Shown in pieces: positions 24,273 through 35,918 of a stretch of 64,000 nt of DNA. Position 1 is the first letter of the stretch; every line of letters begins with the position of its first letter. The notes under the pieces are model-generated. The model saw only the letters and a list, made by a program, of their open reading frames with translations. It was not told the DNA's origin and made no database searches. The DNA is from Phragmites australis (lineage: Eukaryota > Streptophyta > Magnoliopsida > Poales > Poaceae): positions 23,989,146 through 24,053,145 of the forward strand of contig NC_084940.1 of NCBI RefSeq assembly GCF_958298935.1. Direction: 5' to 3'. The position numbers and the translations under genes were made by a program.

Positions 24273-24939
24273 ATGGAGAGTAAGGGTGGGAGGGGGCGAG
24301 GAAGAACGGGAGTGGGCAGGCCAGCAGTGAGATGGGAGGGTTTGTTTGGTCCAACTAAGTACGACAAGCCTCTATACAACTTTCCTTTGCAGGATAGGAG
24401 TGATTTTGTTCCTCCAAATCACCTAAGGATTTATGAGCACCCGAATGAGCTGTGGCCCAAGTGCTCCCATGGCTATGGTTGCGTCGTTCAGATGTACAAT
24501 AGGAGCTTTCATGGATGGCGTCGATTCTTCTTATGTCCTCTTGGTAGGGTGAAAACTATATCCCCATGATCGTCCGTGTCATTTCTTGAAAATGTTAGAA
24601 AAATTGACCTTCACATATCTGCAGGCCTCTGACAATGACCTCGACAACTACGAGTACACGAGATGGGTCGATCCTCCTGTTTTGCAGCATGTCCAAGATT
24701 ACATGCACCACCTGCGAGACCAATTCTTCGACTTCTAGAGGGAGGTTGATAATATGCCAAGTCCTCCTGTAATACACCTGGACAACACTTATGTATGCAT
24801 CAATTCATTGTGCACCTACTCGTGCCACAATAGGGATGGTCCTCCTCCACCTCGTGCTCCTGCTCCTCCTCCGTCAACGCTATACAGTGCTGGAGATTAT
24901 TGGGACTCAAGTGCCTCGTTGCAGTTCACTCTAAGTTAG
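24273..24939 (+). pseudogene. GRF-type zinc-finger gene on the opposite strand in MULE-1
   Basis: ATG at 24273 (MESKGGRGRGRTG). A GRF-like finger appears as CSHGYGCVVQM...GWRRFFLCP. A splice donor in CTTGGTAGGG near 24542 and acceptor ATCTGCAG near 24625 would join it to NDLDNYEYTRWVDPPVLQHV. A TAG occurs at about 24736 in that frame, before a Pro-rich tail that ends at 24939. It is a different subfamily from the two minus-strand copies. Confidence 0.6.
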
Positions 24940-25300
24940 TATGACTAGAAGCACTATTAAAACGGAGTTGTAATTTATGTATCGTCCCATCAATGTTTGG
25001 GCTTTTTACATTCCTTAAGGCATGTTAGGCGAAACTCTGGTACACCACTAAGGGTATCATATATGCCATTGTATGTTCGGTCGACATGTTAATTATGATT
25101 ATTACAGAATTATCATGGTATGATTCTATGGTCCAAGTAGAATCACAAAACAAAAACACAGTATATTAAATATATTATAGCAGTAACAATAACATAGTAG
25201 CATTGAAGAAAGTAGCATTACACTGGCACTACCATAGTACGATAACACCAATAATAACATAAGACCATGAAACTAACAATAACCTAGTAGCCTATAGGTT
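24940..25300. other. MULE-1 spacer, no gene seen
   Basis: AT-rich noncoding sequence between the plus-strand GRF gene and the 3' end of the PMD gene. No repeats or open frames of note. Confidence 0.5.
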
Positions 25301-27154
25301 ATGTCCCTTCTTAGGGATGACCCCTTGGTCGCATCAGCCCTCGGGACCCTGCGCCTCTATGCTTTCACCTAGTCAACTGAGTATGTTAGCGAGTCTGGTG
25401 GCACGATCGTCCGCGTAGGTCGTGCAACGGGCGATGGAGTGGCGTAGCTATCTTGGGAGGGATGTGTCCCTACAAGTGGCACACCAAGTAGCTACGATGC
25501 ACCATGCTCATCACTCTCTCCGAAGATGTACGAGTACCCAGGGACCTGAGTACCCTCCCTAGTGAGCAACTCCAAGTAGCTACCCTACGCCTCTACATCC
25601 TGTAGATCGTCGATCTCTGCACATGGAACAACGAAGATAACATGTTATCACCGATGAAGTGTTACTTATGTAACAATTGATTATGCATGAAGGTAGTATC
25701 GTACCTGAGCTGAGGACACGAGAAGTCAAAGGACCCGGGTCCGGGCTGAAAGGCTGCGTGGACCCGCTGCCAACGTAGAAGTGGTCACCGTCACTGATGA
25801 AGGCTGGCCTGGACGCTGTGACACCATAGCGGGGATCACCAACACTAGAGAAAGAATGCCTAGCCTAGGCACCACTGTACCACGGGTTAGTGGCCCTGGA
25901 GAAGCATTGTCTTGCCAAGGGGCCACCGTAGTAGTGCCGAGAAGTCAGGGTGGAAGACAGCCTCGATGGCTCGGTGGCGAAGGTCGGATGTACCGGTGGG
26001 TGCGGCGGCTCGACGAACATCGCAGACAGCCGTGTTGGGAGAGGAGCAGATGCTCATTATCCCGTCTGAATGTCCGAGGATGACCTACAGTTGAGCACCA
26101 TGAACAACTTGTTCACCTACCGAATAATCCAGCCTAACGTCGCACTCACCTTGTCCCTAGGGACCTCGAGGCCACAGTCGATCTGGAGCTTGGTCGACCG
26201 TGCCTCGACCTCAACCTGGTGCAGAATATCCCTCTGCAAATAGAAGTTTTATTTCATTACTCAAATTATTTTTGTAGCAACAAGTGTAGTAAATGAGGAG
26301 TCACGTAGTATTGTACGTACCTCAAGCAAACGCGTCTGGTCCCTGTGCGTCGGATACGTGTCGCAAATGTTGGGGACATGTTGTGGAAGCTCGGTCGGTA
26401 TGTACGTGACCCTGGTGCGCGTCCTGGCCATGAACCAAGACAAGTACTCTACATACGCCTCCTCAGAGTGCGACCGATCCTCGTCAACGATGTTCTCGAC
26501 AGTATGGTCCCATTGGTCAACCCACGTCTACACACGAGTCGCAAATGTGCTCGTGCTATGAGCCTCTTGCGCGTCAACCTAAAAACATAAACAAATGAGT
26601 TAACATGTTGCACTGTGTACAATGAAAAGATAAGTATATTGCTATGCACTTGTGTATGTTCAGAGGCACCGTATTAGTCATCGCGAGTGGGAATGGCTGG
26701 AATTTCCTGAACTGCCGCATCACGCGATGTGGTGAGTACTCCTTGACTTAGATATCGCAGATAAGGGCCACCGTGTGAGCCAGTACTCCTGGTCCCGTAA
26801 GCACAGCACAAAAAGTCCAAGCGGAGCGCATCGATGTACACCTTCCTCTGTGTACGACCTCTAGCGGATGTCGTTCACCGTCAGCTCATCGAACTGGTGA
26901 ACGAAGTTCGAGTACGCACGGTGTGTCTGCACACTGGACCAAGACTGGTGTGCAACTAAACTAAGTTAAACAAACAAAGAAAGAAAGTAATCAACAAATA
27001 CGTGCAAAGTTCAGAGCTCTTACCCTATGTCTGCACCACAACGATCCCATCATTGAGCCATCAACGCCGTCCACAGGGAACTGGTAGGTGCTATGGTCCA
27101 CAACGGGCCTGCCGATGGTGATGCGCTCGTAGTACCACATTTGAAGTAGCAGGG
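25300..27154 (-). pseudogene. Plant mobile domain gene, 3' part
   Basis: This continues the PMD gene across the element B insertion. At the junction the minus strand reads LLLQMWYYERITIGRPVV, the typical next block of the PMD fold (PF10536). Farther on come QTHRAYSNFVHQFDELTVND, YWLTRWPLSAIS and YLSWFMARTRTRVTYIPTEL, then a low-complexity tail. Introns with GTACG/GCAG-type borders seem to separate these blocks (around 26600 and 26300). Stop codons inside the blocks (near 26875 and 26740) mark it as broken. Confidence 0.72.
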
Positions 27155-28064
27155 AGATGAGGACATCACTCTTTCAGATACACACACACCGAGTATTCCT
27201 CCAACAATAGGTCCATTGACACGAGCTCGTGCACGTCAACTAAATCATGAGGTGAGCTCGTTCCTTAGTGTTCCTTTATATTTTGATGAGGATGGGATGC
27301 TACTGAATAATTGTGATGTATTGCTACTTAGAAACACGGGAGAAGAACAGCAAGGGCGCCCAAGCCAAGGTGGAGGTCCAATCCAGTTCGAGTCTGTTTC
27401 GGAGTCCAGGACCAGTCCGCACTAAAATCATCGCCCAGGACGCATACGGACTCCGTTTCTGACGTTCTACACATGGTTGGAAAGCTAAGGAGATAAGCTT
27501 TCCAATGGGACTGGTCCTATGTCCAAATTCTTTCTGAGTCAACGGAAATCGTCAAAACAAGTGGACGTCCAGAATCTGTCAGGGTGCTGCGCCACCATCT
27601 TTTGGGTCGTTGGGCCGTGTATCGTGTTGGAGTCCATTAGGGACGCGTCCAGGGGTCCTTGGCCAACCCTAGTCCTTTATATACAGTAGCCTCCGCCCTA
27701 ATTAGGGTTGGATTTTGCTTAGATATTGATCTACACACTAATTGTGAGATTTTCGCTCTTGTTCCGGACCGACTAGGCCGCCGCAAGTGTTTGTGGAACC
27801 CCAACTTCGAGTGCTTGAATTCTATTCGCAATATTTCAGATTGCATCTTCTACGTTCTTGCTTGTGTTCTCGGTACGCTTGCAGGGATTGAGCCTTCTTG
27901 GCGAGGTCAACCGCGCGACACGGTTGATAACCATCGGAGCTGTGGTGTAGTGATTGCAAGGGAGACGATCTGTTCGGGTCGAAGCCTTTGGATCATCAAC
28001 GTCGAGTTCTTCACCCACCGACTTATCGCTACCTATCGGAAGATCAGGCCAACATTACTCATCA
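27155..28064 (+). repeat. Element B 5' LTR
   Basis: It contains a probable TATA box (TTATATAC near 27677). Its first 270 bases hold an open frame (27216-27425, reading LTRARARQLNHEVSSFL) that is the continuation of the integrase C-terminus in the 3' LTR. Here it is open, whereas the 3' LTR copy has a stop. Confidence 0.92.
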
Positions 28065-29299
28065 ACTGGTATCAGATTTTCAGGTTGCCCGTTAGGTAAT
28101 TTCGTTTTCCCTTTTAGATTAGTCTGTTTTTCATTACCAAGAGTCCAGAAAAAGCCAAAAAAATTTCGTCAATTTCCGCTACCCTAGAACCCTTTGTGCC
28201 TTTGCAATTTTTGTTTTCAGTTGCGCGTTGTTGAGTTTGTGTCCGTGGTCGAGTCTTGTTGCTGGTTTTAGAGTTGTGTTCTTGGTTTTTAGTCAACGCT
28301 CCGTGCTGTTTTGATCACGCCGCTATCCCATCGCCACCATCCCCACCAACAAGTTGAGCCACCACATTACTCGATTTGCCACCGCGAGCCGCCTTGTGTT
28401 ACTTTCTGCCACGCCAACCCTAGATAGGTCGCAAGCCGCCTTGTATCAATTGCCCTGCCACCGCTGCCATCCTTGTTCATCTCGCGATCCTATTGCTTGC
28501 AATACCTTAAAGAGGTCAATTTCTGCAAGAGTTGCTTGAAAAAAAAACCCTAACTCGACAGGGGTTCAGTAAAACAGCCATAACTTTCTCATACGGACTC
28601 GGAATCAGGCAAAAAAAAATTTCACGGACATCTACAGAAAAAGTTACATCCGTTGCTCCCTGCTTCATCGGGTTCCGCCAAAATTTTTTTTCCCAAATTC
28701 GGCTCGGAAGATTGAGTATTCGAGCCGCGAAGTTTCCGCACGCTTTTCAGAGAACGTGCTTGATTTTCTATAGGCCACATTTTGCATCCGTTTGAGCTGA
28801 AAATTTATGTGGTTGTTGCTTGTGTGCTCCTAGTTCAGAAAAAAATATCAGAAAAATACGAAAAAAAAAATCGTGATTCCTACTAGTGCTAAAAGACAAA
28901 AAAGAGGAGCACATAGAGAACACCCAGATCATTGTGCTATTTGCTATGTCTTTCTCTGATCATCCTTTTTAGCTTTGTTTCAGCTGTTGTGCTCGGACTA
29001 GGGACACGTGATAGACCAGCAACTGTGATTCATACTTTGGACACTTATTTAGCTTTGCTCATCTGATTACAGTTATTACTAATCCTTGCTACCATATTGT
29101 GCCTTCCAAGCTCCACCTCCTTTGATCCGAACAGGTTCACTCTTGCAATCATCCCACGCTTTCACGGTTGTTCCTCCTTGCTGCGTTGGTAAGAACATTT
29201 GTAAGAGCGTGGTAAGACGCCTGAGTGTGTGTGGTTCCACCTTCCACAACCTAGTAGTTGATAGGGATAATATTTGTTGTCCTTTGTTTTCTACTAACC
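28065..29299 (+). other. Element B leader with initiator-Met primer site
   Basis: TGGTATCAGA at 28067-28076 matches the 3' end of initiator tRNA-Met and lies two bases after the LTR. The rest of the 1.2 kb leader has no convincing frame; it holds A-rich runs (28850-28870) and is presumably the packaged untranslated region. Confidence 0.8.
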
Positions 29300-32200
29300 A
29301 TGTCAGGTGATGGCTCTCCGTCGGATTTTAAGGATTGTGTGTCCAAGGAAGAACTCAACAAAGCCTTGCAGGATCATACTAGGCTATTGACAGACATTAG
29401 AACAAGCATTGCTAACCTCATCACGCGAGTCAACGACTTTGAGTTGCGACAGCCACCACAGGATGATGACCATTCACATGATGATGATGATGATGATACT
29501 AATGATGGTGACCAAGAAGATGGTGAGGTTTTTGTTGGGCAAGATGCGCGTGCTGAGCAACGTCCTCATGCTGAACAATTACGTCGTGGCCAACAACAAC
29601 GTCGTCAAGGTAATGGAGGTAATAATGTTAATCGCAACGGTCGCGATTATCCTTATTCTAAGATTAAGTTTTCAATGCCTCCTTTTGATGGTGCATATGA
29701 TGCTGATGCTTATTTGAATTGGGAAATGACGATTTATCAAAAGTATAGTTCTCATATGGTTCCTGAAATGCATAGAGTTAGACTAGCCACTTGTGAGTTC
29801 ACGAATTATGCTATTATTTGGTAGAATGGTCTAGTTTCTAGTGGCTTAGAACCTGAATCATGGCCTAGACTAAAGCGTGCCATCCGCAATAGATTTATTC
29901 CTCCTAATTATACACGTGAATTGAAAAAGAAATTGCAACGCTTAAATCAAGGTTCTAAATCTGTGCATGATTACTATCAAGAGCTTCAAATTGCTCTGCT
30001 TCGTTGTAGTATACAAGAGGATGATGAGGATACCATGATTCGTTTTTACTCCGGGTTGAGACGTGAAATTCAGGACCTTGTTGATTATAAAGATTACAAT
30101 ACTACCAATAGGTTGTTCCATTTTGCTATCTTGGTAGAAAAAGAACTGCAGGGTCGACAACAGGTGCAGAAATTGTGAAACAATTTTGGGAGTACATCTA
30201 CTTCACGAGTACCACCGGGACAAGCAACAACATTCCCTTCTACATCTACACGATCTGCTGCCCCCTCCTCCAACGCTCGGGCACGTTCAGCAGGAGCACC
30301 ACAACCATCACGTGAGGTGAGTAAATCTATTGTTTCGCAGGATCCAATGCCACGCTCTTCTTCAGGTGCAGCTACCACGGGTCGTACAACGGGCATTGTG
30401 TGCCATCGCTGCCAAGGTATTGGCCACGTCATGAAGGATTGCCCAAGCCAGCGAGCATACTCCACAACAGCAGATGGTGGATATGTTAGTCATAGTGATG
30501 TCGAGGAAGAATATGCATTTGAAGCTAATCTTGCAGCCGATCATGACATGGATAGTGAGGGGGAGGAGATTAGTGATACCGCTGCCACGGAGAGTTATGC
30601 AGCACGCACCTTCATTGTGAAGCGAGTTTTGAGTTCTCAAATGGGGCAAGCGGAGCAGCTACAACGCCATAATCTATTCCAGACATTCCTCATTATCAAA
30701 GATGCACGTGTTCGTACCATAATTGATGGCGGGAGTTGCAACAACCTCTTGAGCTCCGATCTTGTGAAGAATCTTTCCTTGCCAACACGTGCACATCCTC
30801 ATCCATACTATATTCAGTGGTTCAATAACAGCGGTAAGGTTAAGGTAACACAATCTGCGAGAGTACATTTTTCTATTGGTTCCTACCATGATTATGCTGA
30901 TTTTGATGTAGTGCCTATGCAAGCATGTTCACTTTTGTTAGGCCGTCCTTGGGAATTTGATACCGATGCTACACACCATGGTAGAAGTAATAAATACTCT
31001 CTCATGCACAAGGGAAAGAAAATCTCTTTGCTTCCTTTGACACCTGCTGAAATTGTGCAATGTGATAAAGCTTTAGCTGAAAAAGAAAAGAAAGAACGTG
31101 TTTTGGAATCTGAAAATCAGCAAGTAGCTCAATCTGTTTTTCCACCTAAGAAAGAGAAGAACACACCTAGGTCCGAAGGCATTAAGTTAAAGGGTGGTGT
31201 TATGCTTGCTACTAAATCTGATCTTGCTGAAATTCAAGATAATGATACTTTGTGCTATGCTTTCGTATGCAAAGAGGTTTTATTTTCAATTGATGATATA
31301 CCTAGCTCTTTGCCTGCTGCTGTCACTAATCTTTTGCAGGAGTATAAGGATGTCTTTCCAGCTGAGATACCCCCGGGGCTACCACCATTGAGAGGGATAG
31401 AGCACCAAATAGATTTGATCCCGGGAGCGACCTTGCCAAACCGCGCTGCATATAGGACCAATCCGGAGGAGACTAAGGAAATTCAACGACAAGTCCAAGA
31501 CCTTTTGGACCGTGGGTACGTACGAGAGAGCCTTAGTCCTTGTGCTGTTCCTGTTCTTTTGGTTCCTAAGAAAGATGGTACATGGCGCATGTGTGTTGAT
31601 TGTAGAGCCATTAATAATATCACAATAAGGTATCGTCACCCTATTCCTAGGCTAGACGACATGCTTGATGAGTTGAGTGGTTCTATTATTTTCACGAAGA
31701 TTGACTTGCGTAGTGGTTACCACCAAATAAGGATGAAATTGGGAGATGAATGGAAAACTGCTTTCAAAACTAAGTTTGGTCTATATGAGTGGTTAGTGAT
31801 GTCTTTTGGTTTAACTAATCCACCTAGCACTTTCATGAGATTGATGAATGAGGTTTTACGTGCTTTCATAGGAAGATTTGTGGTGGTGTACTTTGATGAT
31901 ATTTTGATCTATAGCAAGTCACATGAAGAACACATTGATCATCTACGTGCTGTTTTTACTGCTTTGAGAGAGGCACGTTTGTTTGCTAACCTTGACAAGT
32001 GCACCTTTTGCACGAATAGAGTTGCTTTTCTTGGCTATGTTGTTACTCCACAGGGAATTGAAGTGGATGAAGCTAAAATTGAAGCCATCAAGAGCTGGCC
32101 GACCCTGGGACTATCACACAGGTGAGAAGCTTTCATGGCCTTGCAGGGTTCTATCGGCGTTTTGTGAGAGATTTCAGCATCATTGCTGCCCCACTCAATG

Positions 32201-34043
32201 AGTTGACAAAGAAGGGCGTTCCGTTCCAACGGGGGCCAGCACAAGAACCAACTTTTAATACGCTGAAAGATAAGCTTACGCATGCACCTCTACTCCAACT
32301 TCTGGACTTTGGTAAGACTTTTGAGTTAGAATGTGATGCTAGCGGCATTGGAATTGGAGGAGTGCTACTACAAGGAGGTAAACCCGTTGCTTATTTTAGT
32401 GAGAAATTGAATGGGCCATCTCTTAATTATTCGACTTATGATAAGGAGTTGTATGCTTTAGTGCGAGTTTTAGAAACATGGCAACATTATCTTTGGCCTA
32501 AGGAGTTTATTATTCATTCTGATTATGAAGCTTTGAAACATATTAGAAGCAAAGCCAAACTGAACAAACGTCATGCTAAATGGGTTGAATTTATAGAGTC
32601 ATTTCCTTATATCATTAAACACAAGAAAGGAAAAGACAATGTCATTGCAGATGCGTTATCTAGACGTTATACCATGCTGTCCCAACTCGATCATAAGATT
32701 TTTGGTTTAGAAACAATTAAAGGATTATATGCTACTGATTTGGACTTTAAAGATGGTTTTGAACATTGTAAAGAAGGAAGAACTTGGAATAAATATGTGC
32801 TGAATGATGGATTACTATACCGTGCTAACAGGCTATGCATCCCAGCTAGCTCTATTCGCCTATTGTTCTTGCAGGAAGCGCATGGAGGTGGTTTGATGGG
32901 ACATTTCAGAGTGAAGAAGACCGAGGATGTACTGGCTACTCACTTCTTTTGGCCTAAGATGAGGCGCGACGTCGAGCGCTATGTGGCACGCTGCACTACT
33001 TGCAATAAAGCTAAGTCTCGCTTGAACCCACATGGACTTTATATGCCTCTTCCTGTTCCTAGTGTGCCTTGGGAGGATATTTCTATGGATTTTGTTTTAG
33101 GATTGCCTAGGACCAAGAGGGGAGGGATAGTATATTTGTCGTTGTGGATCGTTTTTCAAAAATGACACATTTTATACCTTATCACAAGAGCGATGATGCT
33201 ACAAACATAGCTGATTTGTTTTTCAGGGACATCATTCGCTTGCATGGAGTGCCTAACACCATTGTTTCGGATCGTGATGCAAAAATTTTGAGCCACTTTT
33301 GGAGGACACTTTGGAATAAACTTGGGACAAAGCTGCTATTTTCGACGACATGTCACCCTCAAACCGACGGACAAACGGAGGTTGTGAACCGCACATTATC
33401 CACCATGTTGCGGGCTATTTTGAAGAAAAATTTGAGGATGTGGGAAGAGTGTCTACCCCATATTGAGTTCGCTTACAACAGATCAGTTCACTCCACCACC
33501 AAGGTAAGTCCGTTTCAGGTAGTGTATGGTTTTAACCCCCGTGCCCCTATTGATTTACTTCCTTTACCAACATCCGAGAAATTGAATTTTGATGCTAAGA
33601 CACGTGCTTATTTGATTTTGAAAATGCATGAGTTGACTAAGCAAAATATTGAAAAGATGAATGAGAAGTATAGAACTTATGGTAGCCAAGGTCGGAAACA
33701 TATTACTTTTGAAATTGGTGATCTTGTGTGGTTACATTTGCGCAAAGATAGGTTTCCTGATTTGAGAAAGTCTAAATTGCTGCCTCGAGCTGATGGTCCT
33801 TTTAAAATTGTGGAAAAGATCAATGATAATGCATATAAGCTTGAGTTGCCTGCAGATTATGGGGTTAGTCCCACATTTAACATTTCAGATTTAAAGCCTT
33901 ACTTGGGAGAAGAAGATGACATTGCATCGAGGACGACTCCAATTCAAGAGAGGGAGGATGATGAGGACATCGCTCTTTCAGATACACACACACCGAGTAT
34001 TCCTACAACAATAGGTCCATTGACACGAGCTCGTGCATGTTAA
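29300..34043 (+). pseudogene. Element B gag-pol polyprotein with two stops and two frameshifts
   Basis: The start is taken at ATG 29300 (MSGDGSPSDF). Gag: SKIKFSMPPFDGAYDADAYL at 29657 on, then a zinc knuckle CHRCQGIGHVMKDC near 30402. Protease: IIDGGSCNN near 30719. RT: YRHPIPRLDDML, FTKIDLRSGYHQIRM and the catalytic YFDDILIYS near 31889. RNase [15 protein letters not shown]. Integrase: HHCC zinc head, VSDRDAKIL, HPQTDGQTEVVNRTL and a GPF module. Lesions: TAG at 29822-29824 (replacing Trp), TGA at 30176-30178, a shift near 32105 and another near 33120. The polyprotein would build particles, copy RNA and integrate cDNA; this copy could not make it whole. Confidence 0.9.
33948..33958 (+). other. 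Polypurine tract of element B
   Basis: GAGAGGGAGGA immediately precedes the 3' LTR start TGATGAGG. It lies inside the integrase reading frame. Confidence 0.82.
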
Positions 34044-34867
34044 CTAAATCGTGAGGTGAGCTCGTTCCTTAGTGTTCCTTTATATTTTGATGAGGATGGG
34101 ATGCTACTAAATAATTGTGATGTATTGCTACTTAGGAACACGGGAGAAGAACAGCAAGGGCGCCCAAGCCAAGGTGGAGGTCCAATCCAGTTCGAGTCTG
34201 TTTCGGAGTCCAGGACCAGTCCGCACTAAAATCATCGCCCAGGACGCATACGGACTCCGTTTCTGACGTTCTACACATGGTTGGAAAGCTAAGGAGATAA
34301 GCTTTCCAACGGGACTGGTCCTATGTCCAAATTCTTTCTGAGTCAACGGGAATCGTCGAAATAAGTGGACGTCCAGAATCTGTCAGGGTGCTGCGCCACC
34401 ATCTTTTGGGCCGTTGGGCCGTGTATCGTGTTGGAGTCCTTTAGGGACGCGTCCAGGTGTCCTTGGCCGACCCTAGTCCTTTATATACAGTAGCCACCGC
34501 CCTAATTAGGGTTGGATTTTGCTTAGATATTGATCTACACACCAATTGTGAGATTTTCGCTCTTGTTCCAGACCGACTAGGCGCCGCAAGTGTTTGTGGA
34601 ACCCCAACTTCGAGTGCTTGAATTCTATTTGCAATATTTCAGATTGCATCTTCTACGTTCTTGCTTGTGTTCTCGGTACGCTTGCAGGGATTGAGCCTTC
34701 TTGGCGAGGTCAACCGCGCGACACGGTTGATAACCATCGAAGCTGTGGTGTAGTGATTGCAAGGGAGACGATCTGTTCGGGTCGAAGCCTTTGGATCATC
34801 AACGTTGAGTTCTCCACCCACCGACTTATCGCTACCTATCGGAAGATCAGGCCAACATTACTCATCA
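33959..34867 (+). repeat. Element B 3' LTR
   Basis: It starts TGATGAGGACATC and ends CTCATCA before CAGGG. The integrase frame continues 85 bases into it and stops at TAA 34041-34043, where the 5' LTR has CAA. A TATA box lies near 34491. Confidence 0.92.
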
Positions 34868-35700
34868 CAGGGGACACCCCATGAGGATAGAGTTGTCGTC
34901 CGTCTTCGTGCATGCATTGCACAGGTCACGGTACATCATAGCCAGCACAGCAGAAGACCAGCTGTACTGCGGGACCTCCCCCGGGTTGGTGTCCGCCACC
35001 TCTCTGGTGTAGGGGATCATGCTCCTCGAGACCTTGTTGCCGTGGGTCTCGGTGAACATGACCCACTCGAACTACCACAGGAGGTACGCCTCCAAGCAGT
35101 GGGACACGTCCTCGTCGCCTGCCAGTGGGTGGGTATTGTCATCCTGTCAAAAAAGGAACAATTACAAATATCTTCATCCATTACTAACGTACAAGAGATG
35201 ACAAAATAGTACAAGACATAGGTACCCTTGAAAAGCCCTGAACGGGGCTAGGATGTCCCTCCGTTGAACGATGGAGAAGCGACCGAGCAACTCATCGTGT
35301 CGTGCCACACCCACGTCCCTAGCCCCAACAACAGCACATGCGCAAGGCAAGCCCATCAGGAGAGAGACATCCTCGAGCGTGGGTGCCATCTCGCCGCACG
35401 AGAGGTGAAATATGTGTGTCTTGGGACACCACCTGTCAACAAGGACCACGAGCAGGGCCCGGTCATAGTTGAACTATGTGGCCACCTCTAAGCCCCCAAC
35501 CAATATGTCCACCTCCACCAGCCGACACAGCAGAAGTAGCCCAACAGCACGCAACCTGCAAACATCCAACGCGCCCTCATGATCTCCTCCAGCACACGAG
35601 GTCGTAGTACTAGGAGCTCCTCAGCCAGCATTGTGATGCGGTATGAACAGTGCCTAAGGTCGAGCTGAGGATCAAGTAGCTCCAGCTATGCCATACATGC
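34868..35700 (-). pseudogene. Plant mobile domain gene, 5' part
   Basis: PMD (PF10536) blocks in order on the minus strand: LDLRHCSYRITMLAEELLVL-like, then DRWCPKTHIFHLSCGEMAPT and LEDVSLLMGLP, then ETHGNKVSRSMIPYTREVAD and TDDNSILMGCPL at the junction with element B. An intron of about 84 bases (donor GTACCTATG, acceptor TTTTGACAG; 35146-35229) splits it. The PMD occurs in plant proteins such as MAIN/MAIL1 that affect silencing, and also in transposons. Stops near 35620 and 35490 show decay. Confidence 0.75.
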
Positions 35701-35918
35701 GAGCAGGGCACAAGTTATTTACAGTTTTATAAGGAACCAAACACAGAGTAAGAAGTAAGTGTCCAACATATAATATAACATAATTGATTTTTCAAAGCGT
35801 ACATAAATATGTTAATGAATAACTACTTAACATGTTACAACCTCAAACATATTGGCAATCTCATTACTACAACAGTATACTACAATGTTGTACACATGAA
35901 TATCCATCACAATATGAA

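Larger units (their letters stand above)
27155..34867 (+). mobile_element. Ty3/gypsy LTR retrotransposon, CRM-like chromovirus (element B), nested in MULE-1
   Basis: LTRs are 27155-28064 and 33959-34867 (910 and 909 bases). CAGGG flanks the element (27150-27154 and 34868-34872). The ends read TGATGAG...CTCATCA (left copy starts AGATGAG). The primer site is initiator-Met type, and a purine tract GAGAGGGAGGA (33948-33958) touches the 3' LTR. One gag-pol frame runs 29300-34043, broken by two stops and two shifts. No chromodomain is visible after the GPF module, and the integrase frame enters the 3' LTR, as in CRM-clade elements. LTR identity is high, so insertion looks relatively recent. Confidence 0.92.
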
